A DNA stretch of 23,038 nt from CAYXRK01 sp964467615 (GTDB lineage: Bacteria > Hydrogenedentota > Hydrogenedentia > Hydrogenedentales > GCA-2746185). The stretch lies in assembly GCA_964467615.1 (NCBI GenBank), contig CAYXRK010000066.1, forward strand, positions 1-23,038, in the 5' to 3' direction. Position 1 is the stretch's first letter; each line of letters begins with the position of its first letter. The notes beneath the pieces were generated by a model that ran no database searches, was not told the origin of the DNA, and saw nothing but the letters and a program-made list of their open reading frames with translations. Of this stretch, positions 1-7,617 are shown piece after piece. The position numbers and the translations under genes are program-made.

Positions 1-775
1 CACCGAGTCGGGCATCTACAACGACTAAGATGGTACCGGCGAGCGCGTTCGCGGCGGCAATGGGAATCAGCATGGTGAACCACCAGAGGCCGCCTTGAAA
101 TCCCGAGACGCGCATCATGACAACGATGTCGCGCCCCATCATGACGCTCTTGCGCCATAGGCCGCTGAGCCGAGTTTCGTAGTTGTGGCGCGCGGCGAGT
201 TCCTCTTGAAACCAAATTTCCCAACCCGCGCGGCGCAGGGCTTCCGAGATGTACATGTCCTCGGCGGCGCTGTGTCCGGGGAGGTTCAGCCACCCGCCGA
301 CGTCGCGAAGGGCCTGCGTGCGAAAGACGCTGTTTCCGCCGATGACGTGGCCGATGGGCCCTGTGTGCGCCGTCTCGACGACGTACCACATGTGGTGCAA
401 CCACGCCGCGAGATTGCGTTTGCCTACGGGTGGATGCCGGCCTGTGACGGCCGCGACGCGGGGGCGTTCATCCAGGACGCGCTTTGCGGTGGCGACCCAC
501 TCCGGCACGAGTTCGCAATCGGCATCCGTGAAGGCGAGATAATCGGTCGAGCAGGTGTGGAGCACCGCGTTCCGCGCTTCGTAGAGTCCGGTCACATTGC
601 TCGCGATCACGCGCGCTCCGAATTGTTTCGCGACTTCCACGGTCGGGTCATCGAGCGAATCGAGCGATACGATGACTTCTTGCGGCTGGACGGTCTGCGT
701 CACGACGCTTTCCAGGCAAGCGCCGATAATGTGCTGCGCGTTCCGGGCGCAAATGGCAAGCGTGAGAGTCGCCAT
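1..775 (-). CDS. Family 2 glycosyltransferase (GT-A fold), C-terminus cut by window edge
   Basis: This reading frame runs off the left edge of the window, so 258 codons are visible and the C-terminus is missing. The N-terminus (MATLTLAICARNAQHIIGAC) is the usual GT2 opening strand and helix. A DxD-type metal/nucleotide-sugar site lies at about residues 83-87 (TDADC). A GGNSVFR segment follows at about 147, and an AEDMYISEALRRAG helix with the likely catalytic ED is at 171-184. A hydrophobic stretch starts near residue 228 (GGLWWFTMLIPIAAANALAG), so the enzyme is probably a membrane-anchored transferase acting on the cytoplasmic face. Acceptor and donor sugars cannot be told from sequence. It diverges from a GT39-like gene with a 116-base gap that holds a plausible promoter for this gene. 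Identification as GT2 is firm; its role in polysaccharide or glycolipid assembly is inferred. Confidence 0.9.
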   Translation of the reverse strand, partial: MATLTLAICARNAQHIIGACLESVVTQTVQPQEVIVSLDSLDDPTVEVAKQFGARVIASNVTGLYEARNAVLHTCSTDYLAFTDADCELVPEWVATAKRVLDERPRVAAVTGRHPPVGKRNLAAWLHHMWYVVETAHTGPIGHVIGGNSVFRTQALRDVGGWLNLPGHSAAEDMYISEALRRAGWEIWFQEELAARHNYETRLSGLWRKSVMMGRDIVVMMRVSGFQGGLWWFTMLIPIAAANALAGTILVVVDARLG

Positions 776-801
776 GTCGGCGCGAGACCTCGTCCGCGGC
801 G

Positions 802-830
802 AGTATAGCAATGCGCGCGGGGGCCAACAA
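802..830 (-). promoter_or_regulatory. Candidate sigma-70-type promoter for the GT2 gene
   Basis: On the minus strand there is TTGTTG (830-825, 3/6 match to TTGACA), a 17-base spacer, and TATACT (807-802, 5/6 match to TATAAT). The -10 box ends 26 bases before the GT2 start codon. This is pattern matching by eye only. Confidence 0.4.
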
Positions 831-891
831 TCGTCGTTCTTCCGAGCGAGGGGCGGCATTCGCTACACTCACGCGAGGGGGGTACGCGGTC

Positions 892-2484
892 ATGCTAGCT
901 GAACCGGGGGTGCGGCGCGGACAGTCGATTGCCGTGGCGGCCGTGCTTGGTCTGGCGATCCTTTCGTCCCTCGGCCTCGGGTTTACAAACCTCACCGCGC
1001 CTGCGTTGTGGCATGACGAGTTGATCCATTTGTACGTCGGCAAGAGCATCGCGGAGACGGGCGTGGCTTCGCTTCCAGCGGGCACGCCGTACTACAGCGG
1101 GGCATTGTTCAATGCCGTCCTCGGCGGCGTGTTTGCGGTGTTCGGGGAATCGGCATTCACGGCGCGGGCGCCATCCGTCGTGCTCGCGGCGATCAATGTC
1201 GTCCTTCTATTTGTCATCGCGCGCGATCTTTTTGGATCGGTGACGGCCGGCGTCACGTCTCTATTTTTCGCGTGGTGTCCGTGGGTCGTTGCGTGGTCGC
1301 GCGAGGGGCGTTTTTATACATTGCATCAAACGACGTATTTGGTGCTGATGCTTTGCCTCTGGAGATTTGCCGTCGCCGAGGGGCGGCAGGCACGGGTGTG
1401 GTACGGATTGGGAATGGGGGGGGCTTATGCGGCCGCGTTAACGACTTCGTTTCAGTCGGTGATATTTGCGGTCCCGCTCGGGGTGTTCGCGGCGTGGGGC
1501 TTTTACTGGACGAAGGGCCGCGATGCACGTTGGTGGATTGTCTGTGGCGGGCTTGCGCTTGCGGGGTTGATGAGTGTTCTCTACTTCGCGTTGTTCATGA
1601 ATCAACTCGACCGCGAGACGGTGTTTCAACGCGGGGGGCTGGGTGGCCGGTTAGTGGATCCGGAGCGTTCCGTCCGTTGGTACTACACGCTGTGGCTGCG
1701 GCAAAACTTGAGCGAGGGGTTTTTCGCGTTGGGGTTGATTGGGACGGCCGCGATGTTGCTGCGAGAAGGTCGACGCGGCCTGTTCGCCGCGATCGCGTTC
1801 TGGATCCCGATACTCGTGTTAACGTTCCTCATCGGGTACCGATTGCACCGATTCATGTTCTTTGCAATTCCATTCTACGTGTTGACGTTCTCGTACGGCG
1901 GGGTCGTTTTGTCGCGGTGGTTGGTCAAGCCGAAGCCCGGTATTTTGCTCAAGGCGGCTGCGGCGCTGCTGTTGCTGTTTGCGGCGCGGCTGGCCTTTTC
2001 AACCCTCGAGCTCGCGGGCGATTCGGTGGAAGCCGCGTCGGGCGCGGACACGACACTGGCGGCATCGCATCCGCAGTGGCGCGCGCCGTGTTTGTGGCTA
2101 AAAGATCGCGCAACGGAGAAAGACGCAATTCTCACGACCACCTACCTGCCGGTGCTGTACTACCTTGGCCGCGTCGACAATTGGTTTCCATCGCGCTATC
2201 TCTGGTGGGAGAAGGACGAGTCCGCCATTGAAGGACTGCCGGATCTTACCGTGCTTCAGCTATGGCTAAAGGACCATCCGCGCGGCTACTACTTGGCGGA
2301 GTGGTGGCGGTTTGACCGTCCGGCACTGTGGCAACTGCACCCGGATTGGGCGGCGGAGGCCGAATGGGTGATCGCGAATATGCGCGAAATCGAGGAAGCG
2401 GCCAGCGCGGACGTACGGGTATTCGTTTGGGATGAGTCTATTTTGAACGCGATTGGTTCAGAGGAAGCGCGATCTGATGAGTGA
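892..2484 (+). CDS. GT39/ArnT-PMT-like polytopic membrane glycosyltransferase
   Basis: This is a 530-residue integral membrane protein with about ten or more hydrophobic segments and a soluble C-terminal third. The first extracytoplasmic loop carries LWHDEL (Asp42-Glu43), the acidic pair typical of the GT39/GT83 (PMT, ArnT) superfamily. These enzymes use polyprenyl-phosphate-linked sugars as donors on the outer face of the membrane. A WSREGRFYTLHQ segment resembles the following conserved loop of these enzymes. I chose the ATG at 892 over the in-frame ATG at 811 because a purine-rich GAGGGGGG lies about 10 bases upstream, and because the first 27 residues of the longer form are hydrophilic and not family-like. 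A weak -10-like TACACT lies at 864-869. The acceptor (lipid, glycan or protein) is unknown. The gene overlaps the next one by 8 bases, so the two are co-translated. Confidence 0.85.
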   Translation: MLAEPGVRRGQSIAVAAVLGLAILSSLGLGFTNLTAPALWHDELIHLYVGKSIAETGVASLPAGTPYYSGALFNAVLGGVFAVFGESAFTARAPSVVLAAINVVLLFVIARDLFGSVTAGVTSLFFAWCPWVVAWSREGRFYTLHQTTYLVLMLCLWRFAVAEGRQARVWYGLGMGGAYAAALTTSFQSVIFAVPLGVFAAWGFYWTKGRDARWWIVCGGLALAGLMSVLYFALFMNQLDRETVFQRGGLGGRLVDPERSVRWYYTLWLRQNLSEGFFALGLIGTAAMLLREGRRGLFAAIAFWIPILVLTFLIGYRLHRFMFFAIPFYVLTFSYGGVVLSRWLVKPKPGILLKAAAALLLLFAARLAFSTLELAGDSVEAASGADTTLAASHPQWRAPCLWLKDRATEKDAILTTTYLPVLYYLGRVDNWFPSRYLWWEKDESAIEGLPDLTVLQLWLKDHPRGYYLAEWWRFDRPALWQLHPDWAAEAEWVIANMREIEEAASADVRVFVWDESILNAIGSEEARSDE

Positions 2485-3418
2485 GTCTTCGCAAGGTGAC
2501 GCGCTGGGGAAGTTTGTTCCGAGGGGGGGGCGCGCGCGGCTGCTCGTTTTGATCGGCGTCCTGCTCTACGTCGTCATTGTTTGGTACATCGGCTGGCGCA
2601 ACGTAGGCGAACAGCTTCTCTCTGCCGATCTCGCTCTCGTCGCGACGACGGTAGCGCTGATATTCACGGGCAACTGGGTCCGCGCGGCGAAGTGGCGTTA
2701 CGCGCTGGGCCCGGGGCACGACGCGTTCGCGATATTTTTTCTCTCGAAAGCATCGGCGGAGTGGTCGCCCGGCCGGCTTGGCGAGTTTTCGCCGATGGTG
2801 ATTCGCAAGCACCGCACGCCGAAGATTGGCGCATGGCTGGTGCTGGATCGAATCGTCGAGATGGCCGTGACACTTGTATTGGGCCTCGCCGGACTCGCAT
2901 GGCTACGGCTCGTGCCGGTACCCGTTTATGCCGCGATCCTGGCGGCTTGTGCCGTCAGCGGAGTGGGGGTATTGTACGCAGTCACGCAACGCGAATTTTT
3001 TCTGAGGCTGGCCGGACGTTTGACGCCGGACTCCTGGCCGAATAAGTTCGCCATGTTGTTCGCGGCGATTGGCCACGAGCTATTTCTCTTCGTACCCCGG
3101 CTTCCGCTTTCGATAGTCATGACGGCAGCGCCAAAGTGCACCGACATCTACGCTATCGTGCTCCTGTTCCGCGCGTTCGGCCAATCGGCGGGATTCATGT
3201 TGGTCGCGGCAGCGAAGTGCGCGTTGGCGATTGTGAGCTTCATCCCGATTACGCCGCTGGCCACGGGCCTTCCGCACATGACGCAGGCGGGTTTGATGCA
3301 CTACGCCGCGAACATTCCTTCGGAGGTGCTGGCTGCCGCGATTGGAGTGGAAGTGGCGATCGTCAGCGTCTCGCTTTGGAGTTCGCTCGGGCTGGCTGGG
3401 TTGCTGATCCGGAAGTGA
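2477..3418 (+). CDS. YbhN/UPF0104-type membrane protein (lysylphosphatidylglycerol synthase TM-domain family)
   Basis: This 313-residue polytopic membrane protein has roughly seven to eight hydrophobic helices. The segment AEWSPGRLGEFSPMVIRKH (about residues 93-111) is the family's re-entrant 'RxGE' region. The final helices (SLWSSLGLAGLLIRK) end in a positive cluster. Stand-alone members lack the soluble aminoacyltransferase domain of MprF; the family has been linked to lipid flipping or lipid modification. I chose the ATG at 2477 because GAGGAAGCG lies 8-16 bases upstream and the start overlaps the stop of the previous gene, an arrangement typical of translational coupling. The in-frame start at 2453 would lie deep inside the upstream gene. 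Coupling to a GT39-like transferase suggests that the two work on the same polyprenyl- or phospholipid-linked glycan, which is an inference. Confidence 0.8.
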   Translation: MSESSQGDALGKFVPRGGRARLLVLIGVLLYVVIVWYIGWRNVGEQLLSADLALVATTVALIFTGNWVRAAKWRYALGPGHDAFAIFFLSKASAEWSPGRLGEFSPMVIRKHRTPKIGAWLVLDRIVEMAVTLVLGLAGLAWLRLVPVPVYAAILAACAVSGVGVLYAVTQREFFLRLAGRLTPDSWPNKFAMLFAAIGHELFLFVPRLPLSIVMTAAPKCTDIYAIVLLFRAFGQSAGFMLVAAAKCALAIVSFIPITPLATGLPHMTQAGLMHYAANIPSEVLAAAIGVEVAIVSVSLWSSLGLAGLLIRK

Positions 3419-3457
3419 CTCGACTTCGAATCTCTGAGGCGTTGCGGAGGCCCGGAG

Positions 3458-3781
3458 CTATTTCAACAGTTCTTTGCGGCTGCGCCGGCGAACGAAGTCC
3501 AATAGCGGCCGGAGCTTCTCGTCCGCCGAGACCCTGTCTCCCGTGATGGTGAAGGTTTCGCCGCCTGACTCGACGCACAACTCGAAAGCGGGCGCATCTC
3601 TCGCCGATTCGTTTTCGGGGTCTTGCTTTGACAACTTGCAGGATTGAAGAAGGTGTTGAAGTGCGATCCGTTCTTCCTCGGAGAGATCGGAATCGGAATC
3701 GAAAACACGGCCGAGCAGCGGGTTGCCCCAGCCCCCGCCGGATTCCTGGTACGTCACGTGGATTCGATTGCGGCGGCCCAT
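3458..3781 (-). CDS. Emfourin-like inhibitor of the adjacent M4 protease
   Basis: This 107-residue soluble acidic/basic mixed protein has no signal peptide. The pattern IHVTYQESGGGWGNPLLGR followed by LSEEERIALQHLLQSCKL, and then a second strand set (AFELCVESGGETFTITGD) and a helix (KLRPLLDFVRRR), matches the small emfourin fold. Emfourins are encoded next to protealysin-like M4 proteases and inhibit them, as shown for Serratia protealysin. The gene follows the M4 protease after 20 bases. I chose the ATG at 3781 because GGAG lies 11-14 bases upstream in the intergenic gap; the longer in-frame start (3949) would sit inside the protease gene and lacks family features. Inhibitory activity is inferred from the family and the pairing. 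Conservation here is loose, so moderate confidence is appropriate. Confidence 0.8.
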   Translation of the reverse strand: MGRRNRIHVTYQESGGGWGNPLLGRVFDSDSDLSEEERIALQHLLQSCKLSKQDPENESARDAPAFELCVESGGETFTITGDRVSADEKLRPLLDFVRRRSRKELLK

Positions 3782-3801
3782 CCTGCTCGATTCTCCAGAC
3801 T

Positions 3802-4869
3802 CTAGAGTCCCACCTTTTTCCAACCGTCCGCCACGGCCTTCGCTTCCTTGCTTCCGACGCCGTAGCGCGCTGCCGCGGCGCTTAGAGTGGCCTGCTTGCA
3901 TTGAGCGAAGTCGGCCGTGGGCCCCAGCGTGAGCAACGCATCGTACCAAATTTTACCCGCGCGTTCCCATGAATGGCCGCCAAGTTGCATGGCGGTTGTG
4001 TAAAAGGCATGGTTCGGGATCCCCGAATTAACGTGAACGCCGTGGTCGTCTGCCGACCCTTTGTATTTGTTCTTCACGTGATCCGGCTGCGGGTCGCTCT
4101 GCAAGTGAGGATCGTTTTTATACGCGGTACCGGGCGCGCTCATACTGCGCAACGCCTTACGGGTCGGGGCCGGGATGATCAAGTCGTTTCCGATCAACCA
4201 GTCAGCCTTGTCGACCTTTTGTTTCTTGCGCCATTGCTTGATCATGCTTCCAAAGACATCCGCGAAGCTTTCATTGAGCGCCCCCGGTTCGGACCGATAC
4301 ACCAGGTTAGCAGTGTATTCGACCACACCATGGGTCAGTTCGTGGCCGATAACGTCCAGCGACGCGGTGAAACGTTTGAAAACGATACCGTCGCCGTCGC
4401 CGTACCCCATTTGGCGCCTCCACCAAAACGCATTGTTGTAGGGGTGGTCCGGGTATTCGCGATATCGAACGCTGGACTTCAGCGTAAGTCCGTGATCATC
4501 CAACGAGTTCCGGCCGAGGACTTTCTTGTAGAAGCTGTGTACGTCGCCCGCGAAGCGATACGCCTCGTCGATCTCCATGTCGCCGGTGTTCGGATCGCCT
4601 TCTTGGCGCACAGCCTTTCCGTTCAGATTGTCCTTTAGCTTCGAGTCATGCACGACGCGGTAGAGTTTCGAGGAAGCGTCGATTGGCACGATGGAACGCA
4701 TCTGGGGCCGGGCTTCGGCGAGGGTGGCACGCGTCGTCCGTGCTCGTTCCGCCGCCGCTATATTTTTGAGCGCCGCTCCACGCACGGACGCATCCGGCGA
4801 TTGGGCCATTGCCTCAAGCATAAACGAAGGAACAATATGGCACATGACCTCATTCGATTCTCTGCACAT
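3802..4869 (-). CDS. Protealysin-like M4 (thermolysin-family) metalloprotease
   Basis: This 355-residue zinc endopeptidase has an HExxH motif at residues 176-180 (GHELTHGVVEYTANL) and a third zinc ligand, Glu200, in GALNESFADVFGS. The transition-state His279 lies in the conserved DHGVHVNSGIPNHAF block. The N-terminus MCRESNEVMCHIVPSFMLEAM matches the short propeptide of protealysin-type M4 enzymes, with no Sec or Tat signal, so it is made as a cytoplasmic proenzyme. It lacks the long FTP/PepSY propeptide of thermolysin. I chose the ATG at 4869 because AAGGGAGG lies 8-15 bases upstream; the in-frame ATG at 4947 adds 26 non-family residues. The emfourin-like gene is directly downstream. Autocatalytic removal of the propeptide is known for the family; the physiological target is unknown. 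No convincing promoter was seen in the upstream gap. Confidence 0.93.
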   Translation of the reverse strand: MCRESNEVMCHIVPSFMLEAMAQSPDASVRGAALKNIAAAERARTTRATLAEARPQMRSIVPIDASSKLYRVVHDSKLKDNLNGKAVRQEGDPNTGDMEIDEAYRFAGDVHSFYKKVLGRNSLDDHGLTLKSSVRYREYPDHPYNNAFWWRRQMGYGDGDGIVFKRFTASLDVIGHELTHGVVEYTANLVYRSEPGALNESFADVFGSMIKQWRKKQKVDKADWLIGNDLIIPAPTRKALRSMSAPGTAYKNDPHLQSDPQPDHVKNKYKGSADDHGVHVNSGIPNHAFYTTAMQLGGHSWERAGKIWYDALLTLGPTADFAQCKQATLSAAAARYGVGSKEAKAVADGWKKVGL

Positions 4870-5050
4870 TGTAGCTGCCTCCCTTTTTCCGAAGATCGAA
4901 ACCAGACGATTGCTGGCCGCGCGACCCCCAACAAATTGGCTGACCAAGAACTTGCGACACCGTAATACTCAGGGACCCACGTAAACGTTGACAAGGAGCG
5001 CTGGCAACGCGAGTTCGGACCTTTCGCGCGCGGGTTGTAGGTCACGAAAC

Positions 5051-5074
5051 GCCGAAGGGTTTCGCGCCCTCGGC
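5051..5074 (-). terminator. Candidate hairpin terminator after the sugar-epimerase operon
   Basis: Starting one base after the stop codon of the upstream gene (read on the minus strand), GCCGAGGG pairs with CCCTTCGGC around a 7-base loop. This gives an 8-bp GC-rich stem with one bulged T. It is followed by only a short GTTTCG tract, so intrinsic termination would be weak. Confidence 0.35.
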
Positions 5075-5995
5075 TCAGGAATGCCTGATGTGGTCGACGG
5101 TACGCTCGAGGCCGTCGGCGAGGGTTACTTCGGGTACCCAACCGAGCGATGTGTTCGCGCGGTCGCCGGTGGTGTAGATGGCGTGGACTTCGCCGGGGCG
5201 GGCGAGGGCGAGGCGGGGCCCGCCGGTATAGCCGGTGTACCGGGCGATAAGGTCGAACAGTTCGCGGACGGTTGTGCCTTTGCCGGAGCCGAGGTTGAGC
5301 GTCTCGCCGTCGCCGCGGGTCATTGCGAGGAGGCAGCCTCGCGCGATGTCGCCGACGTACACGTAGTCGCGGATCGGTTCGCCGTGGCCGTAGAGAGTGG
5401 GTTGTTTGCCCGCGAGCATGAGGCCGGCGAAGATCGAGCAGACGCCTGCTTCGCCTTCGGGTTGTTGGCGGGGGCCGTAGACGTTGGGAAATCGGAGGAT
5501 GGTGTATCGAAGTCCGTGGAGCGCGTTGTATAGGCGGACGTAGTGCTCGCCGGCGAGTTTGCTGACCCCGTAGTGACAAATCGGCGCGGGCGGGGTGTCT
5601 TCCGAAGCAGGTAGATGCGCAGGTTCGCCATAGATTGCGCCACCCGTCGAGGCGTAGATCAGTTTCTTGGCGCCGTGGCGGACGCAGCACTCGAGCACGT
5701 TGATCGTCCCAAGGACATTTACATCGGCGTCGAACAACGGGTCGCTGAGGCTTTTTCGCACGTCGATCTGCGCGGCGAGGTGCATGACGACTTCGGGGCG
5801 TTCGGACGCGAAGACATCGGTCAAGGTCTCGGAACGGATATCGATCTCGATGAATTTCGCACGAGTGTCTAGGTTGTTGCGCGCGCCGCTCGAGAGATCG
5901 TCAACGACACAAACGTCGTATCCGGCGGCGAGACAGGCATCGACCACGTGCGAACCGATGAACCCGGCCCCGCCGGTCACCAGAACTTTGGTCAT
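5075..5995 (-). CDS. NAD-dependent nucleotide-sugar epimerase/dehydratase (extended SDR, GalE-like)
   Basis: This 306-residue extended short-chain dehydrogenase has a Rossmann GGAGFIG motif at residues 8-14 and an acidic cofactor-binding end of strand 2 (VVDDLSSG), which favours NAD. The catalytic Ser/Thr lies in IYASTGGAIYG (114-123) and YxxxK is at Tyr142/Lys146. C-terminal motifs (LRFPNVYGPRQ, RDYVYVGDIA) are typical of UDP-glucose/UDP-GlcNAc 4-epimerases. Its reaction would be epimerisation or dehydration of a nucleotide sugar in the cytoplasm; the exact substrate is not readable. I chose the start at 5995 because it forms a 4-base ATGA overlap with the stop of the upstream SDR gene. The longer in-frame start (6073) only adds out-of-family residues. 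It is the last gene of the sugar cluster. Confidence 0.88.
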   Translation of the reverse strand: MTKVLVTGGAGFIGSHVVDACLAAGYDVCVVDDLSSGARNNLDTRAKFIEIDIRSETLTDVFASERPEVVMHLAAQIDVRKSLSDPLFDADVNVLGTINVLECCVRHGAKKLIYASTGGAIYGEPAHLPASEDTPPAPICHYGVSKLAGEHYVRLYNALHGLRYTILRFPNVYGPRQQPEGEAGVCSIFAGLMLAGKQPTLYGHGEPIRDYVYVGDIARGCLLAMTRGDGETLNLGSGKGTTVRELFDLIARYTGYTGGPRLALARPGEVHAIYTTGDRANTSLGWVPEVTLADGLERTVDHIRHS

Positions 5996-6966
5996 GCCGT
6001 TGTGGGGCGTGCGGAGACTACGTGCTTGAAGGTCTCGATGTTGAAGAGCCGCGGGTCGGTGTAGTCGCCCCATTCTTCGCGGTGTTTCCAGAGGCTGTGG
6101 ACCATGTCGCTTATCGTGTAGCGCGGCGAAAAGCCAAGGTATGTGCGGGCCTTGGCGGTAGTTACTTTGTAATTTCGGAAATCGTCGATGTGGTTTACGG
6201 TTAGTTTGATTCTCTCACCGGTTAGCTGTTGCAAGTCGTCGCGGACGATGTCGCAGACCTGCCCGACGGTGAAATTATCGAAGCCCACGTTAAAAATACC
6301 GCCGATGGAGTAGTCGGCTTGGACGGCGCGCAGGAAGGCCAGGGCCGTGTCGCGGACGTCGAGGATTGGGCGCCAGATGGACGGATTGTCCACGGTAATC
6401 GCGCCGCGCGACATCGCGTGTTTGAACATCGTGTTGACGATGAGGTCGAAACGCATCCGGGGGCTGTAGCCGCAGACGGTGCCCTGGCGCAGGATGATCG
6501 TGGAGAACGAGTCGTCCTGGTGCTGCAGCACACCGCGCTCGCCAAGCAGTTTGGAAATGCCGTAAGGATAAGAGCAGGTGGTCGGCGAATCTTCGTCGTA
6601 GAGCTCGTTGACGGTATATCCGTAGACCGAGCAGGAGGAGGCGTAGACGAAGCGGCGCACGCCCGCGCGTTTGGCCGCGAATGCGAGGTAGCTCGGCAAG
6701 GCGGCGTTCGAGATGAAATTCAGCGCCGGATCAAATTCGGCCATCGGGTCGTTGCTCAGTCCGCCCAGAAAGATGAACTGATCGTAGCCTTCGAAGTCCT
6801 TAACCGCGAGATCGAACAAGTCGGCCTGGCGAACGGGGACATCCTTGGGCAGGCGGTTTCCAAACCACAACAAGTCGACCACGTTCACTTCGTTGCTGTG
6901 CTCTTTGAGCACGGGGGTCAGCACGCTGCCGATATAGCCCGCGCCGCCACCTACAAGTATTTTCAT
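5992..6966 (-). CDS. NAD-dependent nucleotide-sugar epimerase/dehydratase (extended SDR), second copy
   Basis: This 324-residue extended SDR is distinct from its neighbour. The cofactor loop is GGGAGYIG (6-13), the conserved strand is RFVYASSCSVYG (105-116), and YxxxK is Tyr135/Lys139 in SYPYGISKLLGE. The C-terminal segment (SIWRPILDVRDTALAF, FNVGFDNFTVGQV) is the substrate-binding part of the family. Members of this type often act as nucleotide-sugar 4-epimerases, 4,6-dehydratases or C4-reductases in deoxysugar pathways; I cannot assign one. It follows the RmlC-like gene after 26 bases and overlaps the next SDR gene by 4 bases, so these three are very likely one transcript. No strong Shine-Dalgarno sequence precedes the start. 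Confidence 0.87.
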   Translation of the reverse strand: MKILVGGGAGYIGSVLTPVLKEHSNEVNVVDLLWFGNRLPKDVPVRQADLFDLAVKDFEGYDQFIFLGGLSNDPMAEFDPALNFISNAALPSYLAFAAKRAGVRRFVYASSCSVYGYTVNELYDEDSPTTCSYPYGISKLLGERGVLQHQDDSFSTIILRQGTVCGYSPRMRFDLIVNTMFKHAMSRGAITVDNPSIWRPILDVRDTALAFLRAVQADYSIGGIFNVGFDNFTVGQVCDIVRDDLQQLTGERIKLTVNHIDDFRNYKVTTAKARTYLGFSPRYTISDMVHSLWKHREEWGDYTDPRLFNIETFKHVVSARPTTA

Positions 6967-6992
6967 GCTCGAAGGCCGCCGTTAACCATAAA

Positions 6993-7559
6993 TCAGCTCC
7001 CCTGATAGACGAAATTGTAATCGGCCTGGGCCAGCAGAGGCGACTGGCGGTCCCGTTCCGACATATTCGACGGCGCGCACGGCCACACAATACCGATCGC
7101 GGGATCATCGAACCGAATGCCGCGTTCGGATTTCGGCGCGTAGGGCGTAGTGCATTTGTAGTAGAGCATGGTCTTTTCTTCGAGCGCGAGAAATCCGTGG
7201 GCAAAACCGGGCGGAATCCACATCGCGAGTCCGTTCGCTTCGCTGAGTTCACGGCCGGCCCATTTTCCGAATGTGGGTGAACCTTTGCGAATATCGACAG
7301 CTACGTCGAACAATGCGCCGCGCAACGCGCGAACGAACTTGCCCTGGGCGTGCGGTCCGATCTGGTAGTGCAGGCCTCGCAAGGTGCCGGACGACGAAAC
7401 GCTGAGGCTGTCTTGCACGAAGGCGTCGTGAAACCCGGCCTTGGCCCACTCCGCCGCGCTCCACGCCTCCATGAAATAGCCGCGCTCGTCCCCGAAACGC
7501 GGCGATTCTATGATTAACACGTCGGGGACTTCGGTCGGCGTGATGATGGGGAGCGGCAT
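6993..7559 (-). CDS. rfbC: dTDP-4-dehydrorhamnose 3,5-epimerase family protein (RmlC-like cupin)
   Basis: This 188-residue cupin is the normal length for RmlC. It converts dTDP-4-keto-6-deoxyglucose to the 4-keto-rhamnose form, or acts on a related keto-sugar. Seen in the sequence are SVSSSGTLRGLHYQ with catalytic His64, the basic KFVRALRGALFDVAVDIR strand pair, WIPPGFAHGFLAL, MLYYKCTTPY with the Tyr near 134, and IRFDDPAIGIVWP with the Asp near 152. These are the expected active-site elements. RmlA, RmlB and RmlD are not in this window; instead two SDR enzymes follow, so the final sugar may not be L-rhamnose. The start at 7559 begins at the usual family N-terminus but has no evident ribosome-binding site. 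Confidence 0.9.
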   Translation of the reverse strand: MPLPIITPTEVPDVLIIESPRFGDERGYFMEAWSAAEWAKAGFHDAFVQDSLSVSSSGTLRGLHYQIGPHAQGKFVRALRGALFDVAVDIRKGSPTFGKWAGRELSEANGLAMWIPPGFAHGFLALEEKTMLYYKCTTPYAPKSERGIRFDDPAIGIVWPCAPSNMSERDRQSPLLAQADYNFVYQGS

Positions 7560-7617
7560 GATGAATTCGGCGCCGGCAGCGAAGTACCAAGAAATTTCGC
7601 GCGTCGAGGCCCTCGGA

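Noticed and set aside
811..891. 27-residue upstream extension of the GT39-like protein
   Set aside because: Hydrophilic and Arg-rich, not family-like, and the ATG at 892 has a purine-rich stretch at the right distance.
4870..5050. TTGTCA box upstream of the M4 protease gene as a promoter
   Set aside because: No -10 element at acceptable spacing; the nearest TATTAC is 21 bases away.
4988..5533. 181-codon plus-strand frame opposite the GalE-like gene
   Set aside because: Mirror of a well-supported SDR gene; Gly/Ala/Val-rich composition fits a shadow frame.
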